64,000 nucleotides of DNA from Gordonia sediminis (GCA_004193205.1 RZUM01000003.1:496001-560000); one strand, 5' to 3'. Shown: positions 22,584 to 34,100, counted from the stretch's first letter. Notes: generated by a model from the sequence alone, not told the origin. Numbers and translations are program-made.

Positions 22584-23494
22584 CTCTCGCCCTCGGCCGT
22601 CGTGAGTTGCGGCTCGCATGCGATCCAGGCCCGACGCAGGGCGATCACCGCCTGCTGATAGGCATCCGCGCGGGCGCGGTCGTCGGGGCAGCTGTCGGTG
22701 CGCAGGGCCGTCGCCTCGTCGAGGGCCCGGTGGAAGTCCTGGACCGGGGTCCGGGTGATGTCGGTGACCGCCGGGTACCGCAGCATCGGATCCGGCTGCA
22801 GTTCGTATGCGCCGTATTCGGACAGGATCGTGTTGTGACGGACGGTCGCCTCCTCCCACAGGCGTTCGGCGGCTTCGTCGCTGCCGGCATCGAGAATGCG
22901 TGGCGTGGTCGTGGGTGGCGGGGTCGAATGCTGGGGGGTCGGCCGGGGCGGGGTCGAATGCTGTGGGGTCGGGCGCCGGTGTGCCGCAGCGGTCAGTCGC
23001 CCGATGACCTCGGCGGCCGCCGGGTCTCCCTGCACCACTCCGATCCGCCACATCTCCGGTTCCTCCCCGGGACCGGCGAAGCCGAGGGTGAGGGTCCGCA
23101 GTCCCGAAATCGTCAGGTCACGCGGTGCGGCCGTCCCGGCGCCGGTCATCTCGGCGACCGGGCCGAGGACGACCGAGCGCAGATCCGAGAGCCGATGTCC
23201 GGTGACGCCGTGCTGCTCATCACCCAGGTAGACGGTGTCGGCGTCCACGGTGACCAGGACAGCGCCTCGTCGTGCGAGCCGACCGACCGCCGCCAGAGAC
23301 AGCGCTCCCGCGAGGGCTACCGCCACCACCGTCGCGGTCACGGCCCCGTCGACACCCGCGGCGTTCAGCACGACCAGCGCCACCAGCGCCGCGATCATGC
23401 ACAGCCACGCGGACCGGGCGCTGCCGAAGTGGCGCGCGAGGAGGTACTCGGTCCGGCAGGTGACCGCCACCATCGGCATCCCCGCTTGCGTCAT
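22544..23494 (-). CDS. membrane protein of unknown function with Pro/His-rich linker
   Basis: The 316-residue protein has two adjacent membrane segments (about 30-47 and 51-70), a bPH-like beta domain (VTVDADTVYLGDEQHGVTGHRLSDLRSVVLGP, about 80-165), a linker with the decapeptide RPTPQHSTPP repeated twice, and a helical C-terminal domain (about 215-300) containing WEEATVRHNTILSEYGAYE and ADAYQQAVIALRRAW. I do not know a function. The ATG at 23494 follows GGCGGTGAACG. Its last 40 bases overlap the end of the convergent gene at 21075-22583, so the two may be functionally linked neighbours. Confidence 0.65.
   Translation of the reverse strand: MTQAGMPMVAVTCRTEYLLARHFGSARSAWLCMIAALVALVVLNAAGVDGAVTATVVAVALAGALSLAAVGRLARRGAVLVTVDADTVYLGDEQHGVTGHRLSDLRSVVLGPVAEMTGAGTAAPRDLTISGLRTLTLGFAGPGEEPEMWRIGVVQGDPAAAEVIGRLTAAAHRRPTPQHSTPPRPTPQHSTPPPTTTPRILDAGSDEAAERLWEEATVRHNTILSEYGAYELQPDPMLRYPAVTDITRTPVQDFHRALDEATALRTDSCPDDRARADAYQQAVIALRRAWIACEPQLTTAEGESQWPASTNSPSTE
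22920..22979 (-). repeat. 30-bp tandem repeat in the membrane protein linker
   Basis: Two 30-bp units, each beginning GGGGTCGAATGCTG on the plus strand, encode two copies of a Pro/Thr/His decapeptide. The repeat is in frame and lies in a linker between two predicted domains. Confidence 0.8.
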
Positions 23495-23535
23495 CGTTCA
23501 CCGCCGGTTTCTCTCGGTTCGGTTAACTTGGGTTC

Positions 23536-25138
<1,603 letters not shown>

Positions 25139-25188
25139 ATACATCCGGACGCACGGTCATTCGGGCCTCGCCCGATTAAGCTCGGCCC

Positions 25189-26019
25189 ATGGCGAAGTCG
25201 AAGAAGAGCGCGAAGCCGACGAAGATCTCCACCAGCGTCTACGAGGCGGAGCTCTTTCGCCTGCAGACCGAGTTGGTCAAGCTCCAGGAGTGGGTGCGCA
25301 CGAGCAGGGGCCGCCTGGTGGTCATCTTCGAGGGCCGCGACGCCGCCGGCAAGGGCGGCACCATCAAGCGCATCACCGAATACCTCAGTCCGCGCATCGC
25401 CCGGGTCGCGGCGCTGCCCGCCCCGAGCGACCGCGAGACCGGCCAGTGGTATTACCAGCGCTACGTCGCCCATCTGCCTTCGCCGGGCGAAATCGTGCTG
25501 TTCGACCGGTCCTGGTACAACCGGGCCGGCGTCGAGAAGGTCATGGGTTTCTGCTCCCCCGAGGAGCACACCCGGTTCCTGCGCCAGACCCCGATCTTCG
25601 AACAGATGCTCATCGACGACGGGATCATCCTGCGCAAGTACTGGTTCTCGGTCTCCGACGAGGAGCAGCTCAAGCGGTTCCGCTCGCGCCGCAACGACCC
25701 GGTGCGTCAGTGGAAGCTGAGCCCGATGGACCTCGAGGCGATCTACCGCTGGGAGGACTACTCGCGCGCCAAGGACGAGATGATGGTGCACACCGACACC
25801 GCCGTCAGTCCCTGGTATGTCGTCGAATCCGACATCAAGAAGCACGCCCGGCTGAACATGATCTCGCATCTGCTGTCGACGATCGATTACGAGGACGTTC
25901 CGCTCCCCCACGTCGAACTCCCGAAGCATCCCGTCGACACCGGCAACTACCGTCGGCCACCACGCTCGCTGTCGAAGTACGTGCCCGATCACGTCGCCTA
26001 CCTGCTCGGCCATCACTGA
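25189..26019 (+). CDS. ppk2: polyphosphate kinase 2 (PPK2 family)
   Basis: The 276-residue kinase transfers phosphate between polyphosphate and nucleoside di/monophosphates. Walker A is FEGRDAAGKGGTIKR (49-57) and Walker B is FDRSWYNRAGVE (Asp106); the lid module carries SRRNDPVRQWKLSPMD. The single-domain length with an acidic residue after Walker A suits class I (NDP to NTP), which I infer from overall likeness and not from a diagnostic residue. A TAAGCT box ends six bases before the ATG, which suggests a leaderless start. Confidence 0.9.
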   Translation: MAKSKKSAKPTKISTSVYEAELFRLQTELVKLQEWVRTSRGRLVVIFEGRDAAGKGGTIKRITEYLSPRIARVAALPAPSDRETGQWYYQRYVAHLPSPGEIVLFDRSWYNRAGVEKVMGFCSPEEHTRFLRQTPIFEQMLIDDGIILRKYWFSVSDEEQLKRFRSRRNDPVRQWKLSPMDLEAIYRWEDYSRAKDEMMVHTDTAVSPWYVVESDIKKHARLNMISHLLSTIDYEDVPLPHVELPKHPVDTGNYRRPPRSLSKYVPDHVAYLLGHH

Positions 26020-26053
26020 CCGGCCCTCGCGGCGTGCCCGCAGCCTACGTCGG

Positions 26054-26059
26054 TAACAT
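26054..26059 (+). promoter_or_regulatory. -10 box of a likely leaderless promoter (pyruvyl-transferase-like gene)
   Basis: TAACAT ends exactly seven bases before the GTG at 26067 and no ribosome site is present in between, so a leaderless transcript is likely. The box also helps choose that start. Confidence 0.45.
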
Positions 26060-26066
26060 CCCTCGC

Positions 26067-27299
26067 GTGCAGATCCCGGGTGTCGACCGCCTTCGTAAAC
26101 GGCTGAGCAAGAGGGAGATCATCTATCTCATCGCGCCGTCAGGGCACCCGAATTACGGCGACGAACTGATCGCCCGGGCCTGGTTGCGCCACCTCGCGCG
26201 GGCCCGTCCGCGAGCGATGGTCGTGCTGGACTGCCACAGCCCGGGTCAGGCCGCGCTGATGCTGCACACCGAGCACCCGAATGTGGTCTTCACCGACACG
26301 CTGTGGCAGATGGCAGGCTATGCCGCCAACACCGACCGCGCCGACGGACCCGACCCCACGACACCGTGGATCTGGGTGGCGCAGGCCGCGACGACCTTCG
26401 GCAAGGCCCCGCGGCTGGCCGAGGGGGTCGACGTCTTCCGACGCGCGTCGTCGGTGCATCTGCTGGGCGGCGGTTATGTGAACCAGGTGTGGCCCCACCA
26501 CGTGTCGCTGATGGTCGCCGCGGCCCAGCTGGCCCGGACCACCGGCGTACCGGCGTACGCGACCGGACAGGGCCTCATCCCCATGCTGACGGGTTCCTAT
26601 GGCTCGGCGCTGACCGATGCCGCCGCGGAGTTCACCGTGTTCGACGTGCGCGACGACGCGTCGTCGAAGGCGTTGGCGGGGGTCGCGGGGACGAGGCAGA
26701 CCGGCGACGATGCGTGGCTCGGGGTCGAGGACGCCCTCGCCGCAGCACCCGCTGTCGACTCATCACCACGCCGGGACGGGGTCACACTGTGCCTGCAATC
26801 CGATCTCACCGACGACTTCACCGCATTCGGCACGACCGGGCTCGACGCCCTCACCCGTTTCGTGAGGGCGACGCTCGACGAGTGGCAGGTCCCCGGGGAG
26901 GCGATCACCGTGATCGAGGGGATTCCCGGCGCAGACAACGAGATCCCGACCCGCCTCGGTGATCGCCTGGCGGGGGCGCGGACCGTTCCGTTTCTCGACG
27001 TGTGGCACAGCGGCCTGCCGGTCGGCCGTGGCGACACGTGGATCAGCACGCGTTTTCACCCGCACCTCGTCGCGGCCGCGGCCGGCGATTCCGGGGTGGC
27101 CGTGATCCCCCGGCCGGACTACTACGCCACCAAGCACCGGTCGCTCACCGCGATCGGGTCGCTCTGGACCGTCGTCGACGACCCCGACACGATCCCCGCA
27201 CGCCCGCACGCCGGCGGCTTCTCGGCATCGGAGCGCGACCGCGCCGTTGCCGCGAAGAAGGAACTGGCACAACAGATCTATCCGCGACGCTGGTTCTGA
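26067..27299 (+). CDS. polysaccharide pyruvyl transferase family protein
   Basis: The 410-residue protein begins with a nucleotide-sugar-type fold: IIYLIAPSGHPNYGDELIARAWL near residue 18, HLLGGGYVNQVW around 135, and a C-terminal half with the family pattern ISTRFHPHLVAAAAGDSGVAVIPRPDYYATKHR. The family adds pyruvate ketals to cell-surface glycans, or is a glycosyltransferase-like relative; the substrate is not visible. The frame is open far upstream inside ppk2, but GTG 26067 is the first start after the ppk2 stop and has a -10 box seven bases before it. Confidence 0.75.
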   Translation: MQIPGVDRLRKRLSKREIIYLIAPSGHPNYGDELIARAWLRHLARARPRAMVVLDCHSPGQAALMLHTEHPNVVFTDTLWQMAGYAANTDRADGPDPTTPWIWVAQAATTFGKAPRLAEGVDVFRRASSVHLLGGGYVNQVWPHHVSLMVAAAQLARTTGVPAYATGQGLIPMLTGSYGSALTDAAAEFTVFDVRDDASSKALAGVAGTRQTGDDAWLGVEDALAAAPAVDSSPRRDGVTLCLQSDLTDDFTAFGTTGLDALTRFVRATLDEWQVPGEAITVIEGIPGADNEIPTRLGDRLAGARTVPFLDVWHSGLPVGRGDTWISTRFHPHLVAAAAGDSGVAVIPRPDYYATKHRSLTAIGSLWTVVDDPDTIPARPHAGGFSASERDRAVAAKKELAQQIYPRRWF

Positions 27300-27305
27300 G
27301 CCCGC

Positions 27306-27361
27306 GTCGATCGTGCGCACCAGGACGTCGACCGTGCGCACCAGGACGTCGACCGTGCGCA
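27306..27361 (+). repeat. 21-bp tandem repeat before the DUF503 gene
   Basis: The unit GTCGACCGTGCGCACCAGGAC (one base different in the first copy) occurs twice and then partially a third time. It fills most of the gap between the pyruvyl-transferase-like gene and the DUF503 gene. Each copy has GTGCGCAC, a short palindrome, so it could bind a protein, but slippage alone explains it. Confidence 0.8.
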
Positions 27362-27417
27362 GAACACTGGGCAGGCGTGCACGCTCGATGCAGATCTACG
27401 GCTACACTGTGTCGACG

Positions 27418-27714
27418 ATGTGGATCGGTTTCATAGAGTTCGATTATCTCCTCGGCGATGTGCACTCCCTCAAACACAAGCGATCGGTCATCCGTCCGAT
27501 CGTCGCCGAGATCCGTAAACGCTTCGCCGTCTCCGTGGCCGAGGTCGGCCATCTCGACGCCCACCGTCGGGCGATGATCGGCGTCGGTGTCGTCGCCGCC
27601 GACCGCGCCCACGTCGTCGACGTCCTCGATGGTGTGGAGCGCTTCGCGGCCGGACGGCCCGAGGTCGAGTTGTTGTCGGCCCGCCGGCGCACCATCGCCT
27701 CCACCGACGTGTGA
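27418..27714 (+). CDS. DUF503 (YlxP-like) family protein
   Basis: The 98-residue protein shows the DUF503 signature MWIGFIEFDYLLGDVHSLKHKRSVIRPIVAEIRKRFAVSVAEVG and DAHRRAMIGVGVVAAD. Family members are small proteins sometimes encoded next to ribosome-biogenesis genes; in this window the gene stands alone. ATG 27418 is chosen from the family start; a TACACT box ends nine bases upstream. The stop lies 13 bases from that of the convergent mug gene. Confidence 0.85.
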   Translation: MWIGFIEFDYLLGDVHSLKHKRSVIRPIVAEIRKRFAVSVAEVGHLDAHRRAMIGVGVVAADRAHVVDVLDGVERFAAGRPEVELLSARRRTIASTDV

Positions 27715-27727
27715 GAACGTCGGCGGA

Positions 27728-28300
27728 TCACTCCGGACCGAGCACACCCGCCGCCCTCGCCGCGGCCGCATAGGCCACCGCGAGTGAATCGACGGTCTCA
27801 TGCGCGTTGAGGCCGCTCGGATTGGGTACCACCCACACCGCGGCCCCGTCCCAGTCCTCGTCCTGCGGTCCGGCCACCGCGTGCGGCCGATGGAAACCCG
27901 AACGGTAGGCGGTGATACCGGCGATCGCGACCACGCGCGGCGCCACCCGGCGCACCGTCTCGCGGAGCCGTTCGGCGCCGCTCCGCAACTCCTCGGTGGA
28001 CAGTTCGGCGGCCGTCGCCGTCGCACGGGCGACGATGTTCGTGATACCGACACCCCGGCCGCACAGCAGATCACGGTCCGTGGCCGACATACCCTCGGAC
28101 GCATCGATGGACCGGTCGACGATGCCGGCCCGATACAGCGCCGGATAGAACCGGTTACCCGGGCGCGCGAAATGTGCGCCCACGGCCGCGGTCCAGAGGC
28201 CCGGATTGATCCCCACGAACAGCAGCCGGCAATCGTCACCGATGAGATCGGGAACCTCGGCACCGACGAAGGACAAGAGCTGATCGCGGGTTGGCCTCAT
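27728..28300 (-). CDS. mug: mismatch-specific uracil/thymine DNA glycosylase (Mug)
   Basis: The 190-residue base-excision enzyme removes U or T, and some adducts, from G mismatches. The two family motifs are present: LFVGINPGLWTAAVGAHFARPGNRFYPAL (motif 1, GINPG near residue 30) and VWVVPNPSGLNAHE (motif 2, NPSGLN). ATG 28300 begins MRPTRDQLLSFVG. Its start region abuts 75 bases of non-coding DNA before the acyltransferase gene, containing only a small CCGCAC/GTGCGG hairpin. Confidence 0.92.
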   Translation of the reverse strand: MRPTRDQLLSFVGAEVPDLIGDDCRLLFVGINPGLWTAAVGAHFARPGNRFYPALYRAGIVDRSIDASEGMSATDRDLLCGRGVGITNIVARATATAAELSTEELRSGAERLRETVRRVAPRVVAIAGITAYRSGFHRPHAVAGPQDEDWDGAAVWVVPNPSGLNAHETVDSLAVAYAAAARAAGVLGPE

Positions 28301-28375
28301 CAGGTTTTCCTACCCGAAGCCGTGGTCGTGCCGCACATCCGGGTGCGGTTGCGGGGATCGGTGACGAGGCGGTCG

Positions 28376-29695
28376 TCAGCCGTGAACCGCGCGGTGCACA
28401 CGTGGAATGTCGTCGCCTGCACGCCGAAACCGGTGGAGACTCTCACGCATCTCGGGACTCGAGGCCGCCTCGAATTCCTTTGGCGGCAGCGCTATCACAA
28501 AGACCAGTCCGCGGCCGTCCGCCCCGTCGATCAACGCCCCGAGTCCCGCAACAGGCAATTTCAGCAACGGTGTGCAGTAGCACGCGGTCGTGTCCTCGAA
28601 GCTGATGCGGTACACGCCGAAGCCGCTCAGGTTCGTGACGAGCGGGTTCCATCGCGTCGAGTTGAAGGCGGTCGACACACAGCGAGCGGCCCGCCACCCA
28701 CCGGCGGCGTCGAGGAACCGTTGGTTGATGCGCATGTCGCAGTATTCGTCGGCAAAGTGGTCCAGGTGGTGGCGGATACGTTCGGCGGTCAGCCGGGCGG
28801 CCTCTCCGCGTCGCAGGTCCACACTCAGCGTCGTGATGATGTTGCCGACGAGCATCGGATCGAGGCCACAACGGTCCCGTGCGTTCACCGCGATCGCGAG
28901 GTTGCGATGCTCCACCGCAGGGTCCACCTGCATCAGCGCCTCGGATACATGGGCGCACACAACGTCGTTCGTGGACAGGCGGATCCGATGTTCGTACGCA
29001 CGACGCATGCGGGCGATTTCGTCCTCACCGAAGTACAGGCTGAGCGTCCGTTGCCGTCGGGCATCCTTTGCCAGGTACAGCGCACTACGTGCAATCTCGG
29101 CGAGCCCGAGGTAACGCACCCCGGGTTCGGAAGCACCGTCGGCGGGGAGATGCTCGTCCAGGTAGGCGGCGCGGTCCTCGACGATCACCGGTTCCGCGAA
29201 GGGCTCGTCGGCAGCGGCGGCCGCCCACCCGTTCATGAAATGCATGAACGTCTGCATGTCGCCGACCGCGTGGTGCCAGGAGAAGCCGATCGCCGTCGCA
29301 TCGCCGGCCAGGTGCGTGACACGAACGCGGCACACCGGACCCCAGCCCCATCGAGCGGTGGCACCGTTGACCGGGTCGATGAGCCAACCTCCCCCGTCCC
29401 CCGCAGCCGAACGAATCGCCTGATCGAGCGTGCGACTCGACGACGCGGTCGTGAACGGCACGCCCTGCCCCGTACAGCGGATACGCATCCGCCGCTCGGC
29501 CAGGCCCATTCGCCCGGCGAACATCGGAAGACTCGTGAGGGCACGCGCGAACGCAGCGACGAGCGCTCTGGTGTCGAGATGCCGCTCGAAGAACAACACC
29601 ATGTGGACCGCCAGGTTTGCCACGATCGCATCGCCGACGTTGCAGCGGATGTCGAGCCGTTGCGCGTCCGACGGCCTGATCACCTGGGTTGACAC
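28376..29695 (-). CDS. BAHD-type acyltransferase (transferase PF02458-like)
   Basis: The 439-residue protein has the CoA-dependent acyltransferase fold. The catalytic HXXXD motif is SWHHAVGDMQTF with His142 and Asp146, preceded by PMFAGRMGLAERRMRIRC, and the second half has DVVCAHVSEALM, VGNIITTLSVDL and TNLSGFGVYRISFED in the place of the plant DFGWG motif. BAHD-like enzymes acylate alcohols and amines of specialised metabolites; bacterial members are few and mostly unstudied. It lies 41 bases downstream of the P450 gene on the same strand, so the pair is probably cotranscribed and could act on one substrate. Confidence 0.8.
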   Translation of the reverse strand: MSTQVIRPSDAQRLDIRCNVGDAIVANLAVHMVLFFERHLDTRALVAAFARALTSLPMFAGRMGLAERRMRIRCTGQGVPFTTASSSRTLDQAIRSAAGDGGGWLIDPVNGATARWGWGPVCRVRVTHLAGDATAIGFSWHHAVGDMQTFMHFMNGWAAAAADEPFAEPVIVEDRAAYLDEHLPADGASEPGVRYLGLAEIARSALYLAKDARRQRTLSLYFGEDEIARMRRAYEHRIRLSTNDVVCAHVSEALMQVDPAVEHRNLAIAVNARDRCGLDPMLVGNIITTLSVDLRRGEAARLTAERIRHHLDHFADEYCDMRINQRFLDAAGGWRAARCVSTAFNSTRWNPLVTNLSGFGVYRISFEDTTACYCTPLLKLPVAGLGALIDGADGRGLVFVIALPPKEFEAASSPEMRESLHRFRRAGDDIPRVHRAVHG

Positions 29696-29736
29696 GAGCG
29701 GAAGTGTACGCCGGACGGGTGCACCCCACGCCCCGG

Positions 29737-31074
29737 TCAGCGGGGCTGCACCCGGCGTCTCACGACGACCCGCGCACCCAGTTTCGGAGTGTGGGCTATA
29801 CCTCGAAAGTGCGCTTTCTCATCGGCCGCGGTATCGGTCTGGACCCGGAAATGCTGCAGCACCGTCCGCAGCACGACATCCATCTCAGTGAGCGCCAGAT
29901 CCGCTCCGAGGCACCGCCGTGCCCCGCAACCGAACGCCAGCCATCCCGGAGTCGGCGGCCTCCCGCCACCATGGCGATGTGGGTCGAACCGTTCGGGATG
30001 CGGGAAGATCTGCGGATTCTGGTGTAGATCGGCAATACGGATCAGCACCGTCCGATGCCGCGGAATCCGCCACGCGCCGAGGTCCACGTCCGGCGCGGCG
30101 ACCCTGCGGCCGGCCACATCGATGACGGTGCGCACCCGGAGCAATTCCAGAATCGTGGCCCGACGGAAGTCGCTGCCTCCGTCGTCGACCTCCCGGACAA
30201 GTTCGGCAAGCACGTCGGGGTGACGCCGCAGCCGCTCCCATGCCCAGCCCAGCGCAGATGCCGTGGTTTCGTGGCCGGCCGCGGTCAGGGCCAGCAGTTC
30301 GTCGCAGATGTCGCGTCGCGACATCTGCGTTCCGTCGTCGCGCCCACTGCGCAGCAACACCGCCAGCATGTCCGCTCGTTCTTCGAGACCCGGATCGGCT
30401 TCGGCCTTGTCGATCAGCGCACACACTGCCCCGTCGAATACCCTGCGGTACTCGTCCAGCCGGTGCCACGGACCGTAGCGCCCCGTCCGAAATCGCGGCA
30501 CCGGCACAAATGCCATGAGCGAGCCGAGTTTCATGTAGCGCGGGACGATCTCACGCAACTCGTCGAGCTCCACCGCATCGGCACCGAAGAGAACCCGCAG
30601 CATCACGTTCAAGGTGATCCTGTTCATCGGCTCGAGAGTCCGGAACTCTTGATCCTCAGACCAATTCGCGCATTCGCGCAGGGTCTCGTCCTCGATGATC
30701 CGCTCGTAATTGCGCAGGCTCTGACCGTGAAACGTCGGTGCGAGCAGCCGCCGCCGATCACGATGCGCACTGCCCTCGATCGCGAATACCGATCCGGGAC
30801 CGAACCAATTGCTGAGATTCGGCTGGACGTTGACCAACTGCTCGGCAGTCGCGGTGCACACCGGACGCACCAGAGACGGGTCGGAGATCACAACCGACCG
30901 ACCGAAAAATGGCACGTTGATCTCGAAGATGTGGCCGTGTCGTCGGACCCATGTCCGCATCGCCCTACGGCGAAGGAATGCGAACCCCACACCCTGAGCG
31001 AGCCTGGGCCAGCGCACCGGCGGAGGGGTCGATCTGGTCGGCTCGCGCGGGTTGGCCATGGCCGGATCGGTCAT
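29737..31074 (-). CDS. cytochrome P450
   Basis: The 445-residue soluble P450 has the heme loop WLAFGCGARRCLGADLAL with Cys near residue 388, the I-helix oxygen-binding motif TAAGHETTASALGWAWERL, the K-helix ExxR (ELLR) and the PERFDPHRH stretch. An early stretch GPGSVFAIEGSAHRDRRRLLAPTFHGQSLR matches the C-helix. Substrate not predictable. ATG 31074 (MTDPAMANPREPT) is chosen; an in-frame extension upstream would run across the divergent promoter. It shares a 110-base control region with the AfsR-like regulator and is followed by the BAHD-type acyltransferase. No ferredoxin gene is adjacent. Confidence 0.9.
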   Translation of the reverse strand: MTDPAMANPREPTRSTPPPVRWPRLAQGVGFAFLRRRAMRTWVRRHGHIFEINVPFFGRSVVISDPSLVRPVCTATAEQLVNVQPNLSNWFGPGSVFAIEGSAHRDRRRLLAPTFHGQSLRNYERIIEDETLRECANWSEDQEFRTLEPMNRITLNVMLRVLFGADAVELDELREIVPRYMKLGSLMAFVPVPRFRTGRYGPWHRLDEYRRVFDGAVCALIDKAEADPGLEERADMLAVLLRSGRDDGTQMSRRDICDELLALTAAGHETTASALGWAWERLRRHPDVLAELVREVDDGGSDFRRATILELLRVRTVIDVAGRRVAAPDVDLGAWRIPRHRTVLIRIADLHQNPQIFPHPERFDPHRHGGGRPPTPGWLAFGCGARRCLGADLALTEMDVVLRTVLQHFRVQTDTAADEKAHFRGIAHTPKLGARVVVRRRVQPR

Positions 31075-31138
31075 GCGGTCCCCCAAACTGCGATGTTCTC
31101 CGACACCACCGCGGGCGATCAAATGGTACTCCGTGCCA

Positions 31139-31155
31139 CCCATCGAGTCGATGGG
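31139..31155. promoter_or_regulatory. 17-bp palindrome between P450 and regulator genes
   Basis: CCCATCGAGTCGATGGG is a perfect inverted repeat with 8-bp arms around one central base. It sits in the 110-base divergent gap, overlapping the position of the -35 for the regulator promoter, and is close enough to affect the P450 side as well. It is a good operator candidate; the binding protein is unknown. Confidence 0.55.
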
Positions 31156-31171
31156 AACGCGGGGGCGGGTC

Positions 31172-31177
31172 TACACT
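31172..31177 (+). promoter_or_regulatory. -10 box of a likely leaderless regulator promoter
   Basis: TACACT ends exactly seven bases before ATG 31185. The -35 position, 17 bases upstream, falls inside the 17-bp palindrome. Confidence 0.5.
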
Positions 31178-31184
31178 CTCGCTG

Positions 31185-34100
31185 ATGGGTCGGCCCGCAT
31201 ACACCGTGATGGGCGGCCTCGGGGCGCAGATCGGTTCCGAGACCGTCGAACTCGGCACGCGCAAACAGCGTGCCGTGCTGGCTCAGCTCCTCCTGGCCGG
31301 TGGTGACCCGGTGAGCCTCGATCGGCTCATCGACGGCATCTGGGGCGACGCGGCACCCGACCGTGCCGAGGTCTCCGTGCAGGCCTACATCTCGGGTCTT
31401 CGCAAGGCGCTCGAACCCGATCGGAAGCCGCGTGCGCCGTCGACAGTGCTCGTCACCCGCGGGTCCGGATATGCGTTGGTCGCCGACGACGACCAGGTCG
31501 ACATCCGCGATCTCGTGGGACGGCTCACCGAGGCCCACGAAACCCACCGAACCGGGGATCCGGCTGCAGCGGCACGCCTCCTGCAGCACGCCTTGATCCG
31601 ATACCGGCCGCTGCTGCCCGAGTTCGAGGGCCTCACCTTCCGCGACGAGGCGGCCACACACCTCGAACGCACGATCGCCGAGGCCCAAGAGCTGTCCTTC
31701 GAGATCCGGCTCACCCTCGGCGAACACCGCGCCCTGGTCCCCGAACTCGAGCAGGCGGTCCGCCGCTCCCCACTCGACGAGGGGCTGTGGTGTCTCTTGG
31801 CCACCGCCCGCTACCGACTGGGCCGGCAGTCCGATGCGCTGGCTGCGATCGCCGAGGCCCGTCGAATCCTCGCCGACGAGATCGGGGTGGACCCCGGACC
31901 GCGGTTGCGGACGCTGGAGCGCGAAATCCTCACGCACGCACCGACCCTCGATGCCCCTGCGGCCCCTGCGCCGATCCGGACCACCCCGGCGGTGCGACAT
32001 GACGACGCCTCGGTGGCACCGGACGCCGAGGAAGATGGGACCGACACCGCCACGGCGAACCCCTCGACCCTCATCGGGCGCACCGACGAACTGGCCGTCC
32101 TGCACCGGGCCGTGCTGGCGTCCCTGCAGGGGCCCGGCGGGCTCGTCATCGTCGAGGGCGAGCCGGGTGCGGGGAAGACCGCGTTGCTGGAGGAAGCCAC
32201 CCGCCGGGCCGCGGGGGCCGCCGACCTGAAGGTTCTGTGGGGCCGCTGCGTCGAGGAAGACGGCGCACCATCGATGTGGCCGTGGGTGCAGGTGCTCGGG
32301 TCGGTCCTCCCCGAACTCGATCCCGAGCACCGTCCCCGACTGCTCGACAGCGATCTCGGCAGGATGGTCACCGAGGGTGTCACCGTCATCCCGCCGCCGC
32401 GTGAGATGCCTGACGCCACAGCGCGTTTCCGCCTCTACGACCAGGCGGCCGACCTGCTCGAGCTCATCGCACGATCTCATCTGCTGATCATCGCGCTCGA
32501 CGATCTGCAGTGGGCTGACAGCGGCTCCCTGGAACTCCTGTGCCACATGGCGGCGCGCCGCACACCCGGGGTCACCTTCTTCGTCTCGCTGCGGTCATCG
32601 AGCCAGCGGCCGGCGGTCACCAACGCGCTCGGCACCCTCGCCCGACTGGCCGAGCACCGCCGGATCGAGGTCGGCCCGCTCTCCGACGACGACATCTCCG
32701 AGATGGTCCGCCGCGAGACCCACGAATGGCCCGCGGCCGGAACCATCGCCTCGATCTCGCGACGCACCGGCGGCAACGCGTTCTTCGTCCGTGAGCTCGC
32801 CCGAATCCTCGCCGACCGCGGATCCATCGGCGAGCATGCCGTCCCCGCCGGGGTACGCGACGTCGTCCGAGAACGAATCCGTCCCTTGGCCGATCCGACC
32901 ACGAACCTGTTGGATGTGTCCGCGCTGATCGGACGCCGCGTGGACATCTCACTACTCGCCGCAGTGGCAGGTGAGAGTGTCGACGACACCCTCGATGCGC
33001 TCGACAGCGCGTTCGCCGCAGGGCTGGTCGACATCGAACCCGATGACCCGTTCGTGTTCACCTTCAACCACGATCTGATCCGCGAGACCATCGCCGAGGG
33101 CATTCCGGCCAGGCGTGCGTGTCGAATCCACCTCGCGATCGCCGACCGACTCGACGACGGCAGCTCGACGCATGCATCCGCGCTGGCCGGGCATCTGTGG
33201 GCGGCTGGCCCGCTCGCGGACCGGGCGAGGACCGCGCGCGCCCTGCTCACCTCGGGTCGGATCGCCCTGCGCACCTACAACTTCGATGCGGGCGAGCGTC
33301 AGCTCGCCGATGCCGCGTCCCTGGCCCGCACCGCCGGCGAGCAATCGCTGGAACTCGCAGCCATCACCACACGCCTGTTCAGTGACGTCGCGTGGCAGGG
33401 ATACTTTGCGGCCGATCCCGATCTGTTCTCGCGCGCACGCGAGCTCGGGGAGGCCGCCGGTGACGCCACGCTGCTCGCCAACCTCGACTACGCCCGGTTC
33501 GCCGCCCACTCCCAGATCGCCGACATCCGCACCTCCCATCGCCACGCGACCGAGATGTACTCGCGTGCGCAGGGTTCCGACAACCCGACGGTCGTGCACC
33601 TCGGCATGCAAGCAGCCGCGATCGACCTCTTCGACCGGGGCCGCATGGGCGAGGCCTATCGGCTCCTCATCGACTACGCGCCGATCGACACGGCGATCGG
33701 CGGCCTGCAATCCGATCAGGCGCTGATCGCCCGCGGGTTCCGTGCGCTGGCGACCACGATGCACATCGGCCCGCACGAGGGACGTCATCTCTGCGAGCGC
33801 ATCGAGGCCGGTCCCGACGATCCGGTCTCCTATCTCGGCGCCGCCATCTTCGGGGTCCACGCCGCGGCGCTCGCAGGCGACACCGACTGGGCCCGTGACC
33901 TGGGCGAGCGCCTGCTGGCTACACCGAGCCACCGGGCACTGGAGTACCTGCGGCAGAGCGGCGAACGCATCTACTGGTGGTCACGAGCCCTGAGCGACGC
34001 CCCCGACGAGGCCCTCGAGCACATGGAACGCCTGCACGGCGTCGACCGACCCCAGCGCACCGGACTGGGTCTCTGGTTCGCGCTGTATGCCGAGGCCCTC

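Noticed and set aside
25290-26066. Upstream extension of the pyruvyl-transferase-like gene through ppk2
   Set aside because: Overlaps an intact polyphosphate kinase in another frame and has no family match.
27306-27361. 21-bp repeats considered as a CRISPR-like or attachment array
   Set aside because: Only two and a part copies, with no spacers between them. A simple tandem repeat.
28331-28348. CCGCAC-N6-GTGCGG hairpin after the acyltransferase gene
   Set aside because: Six-base stem without a T-tract. Too weak to call a terminator.
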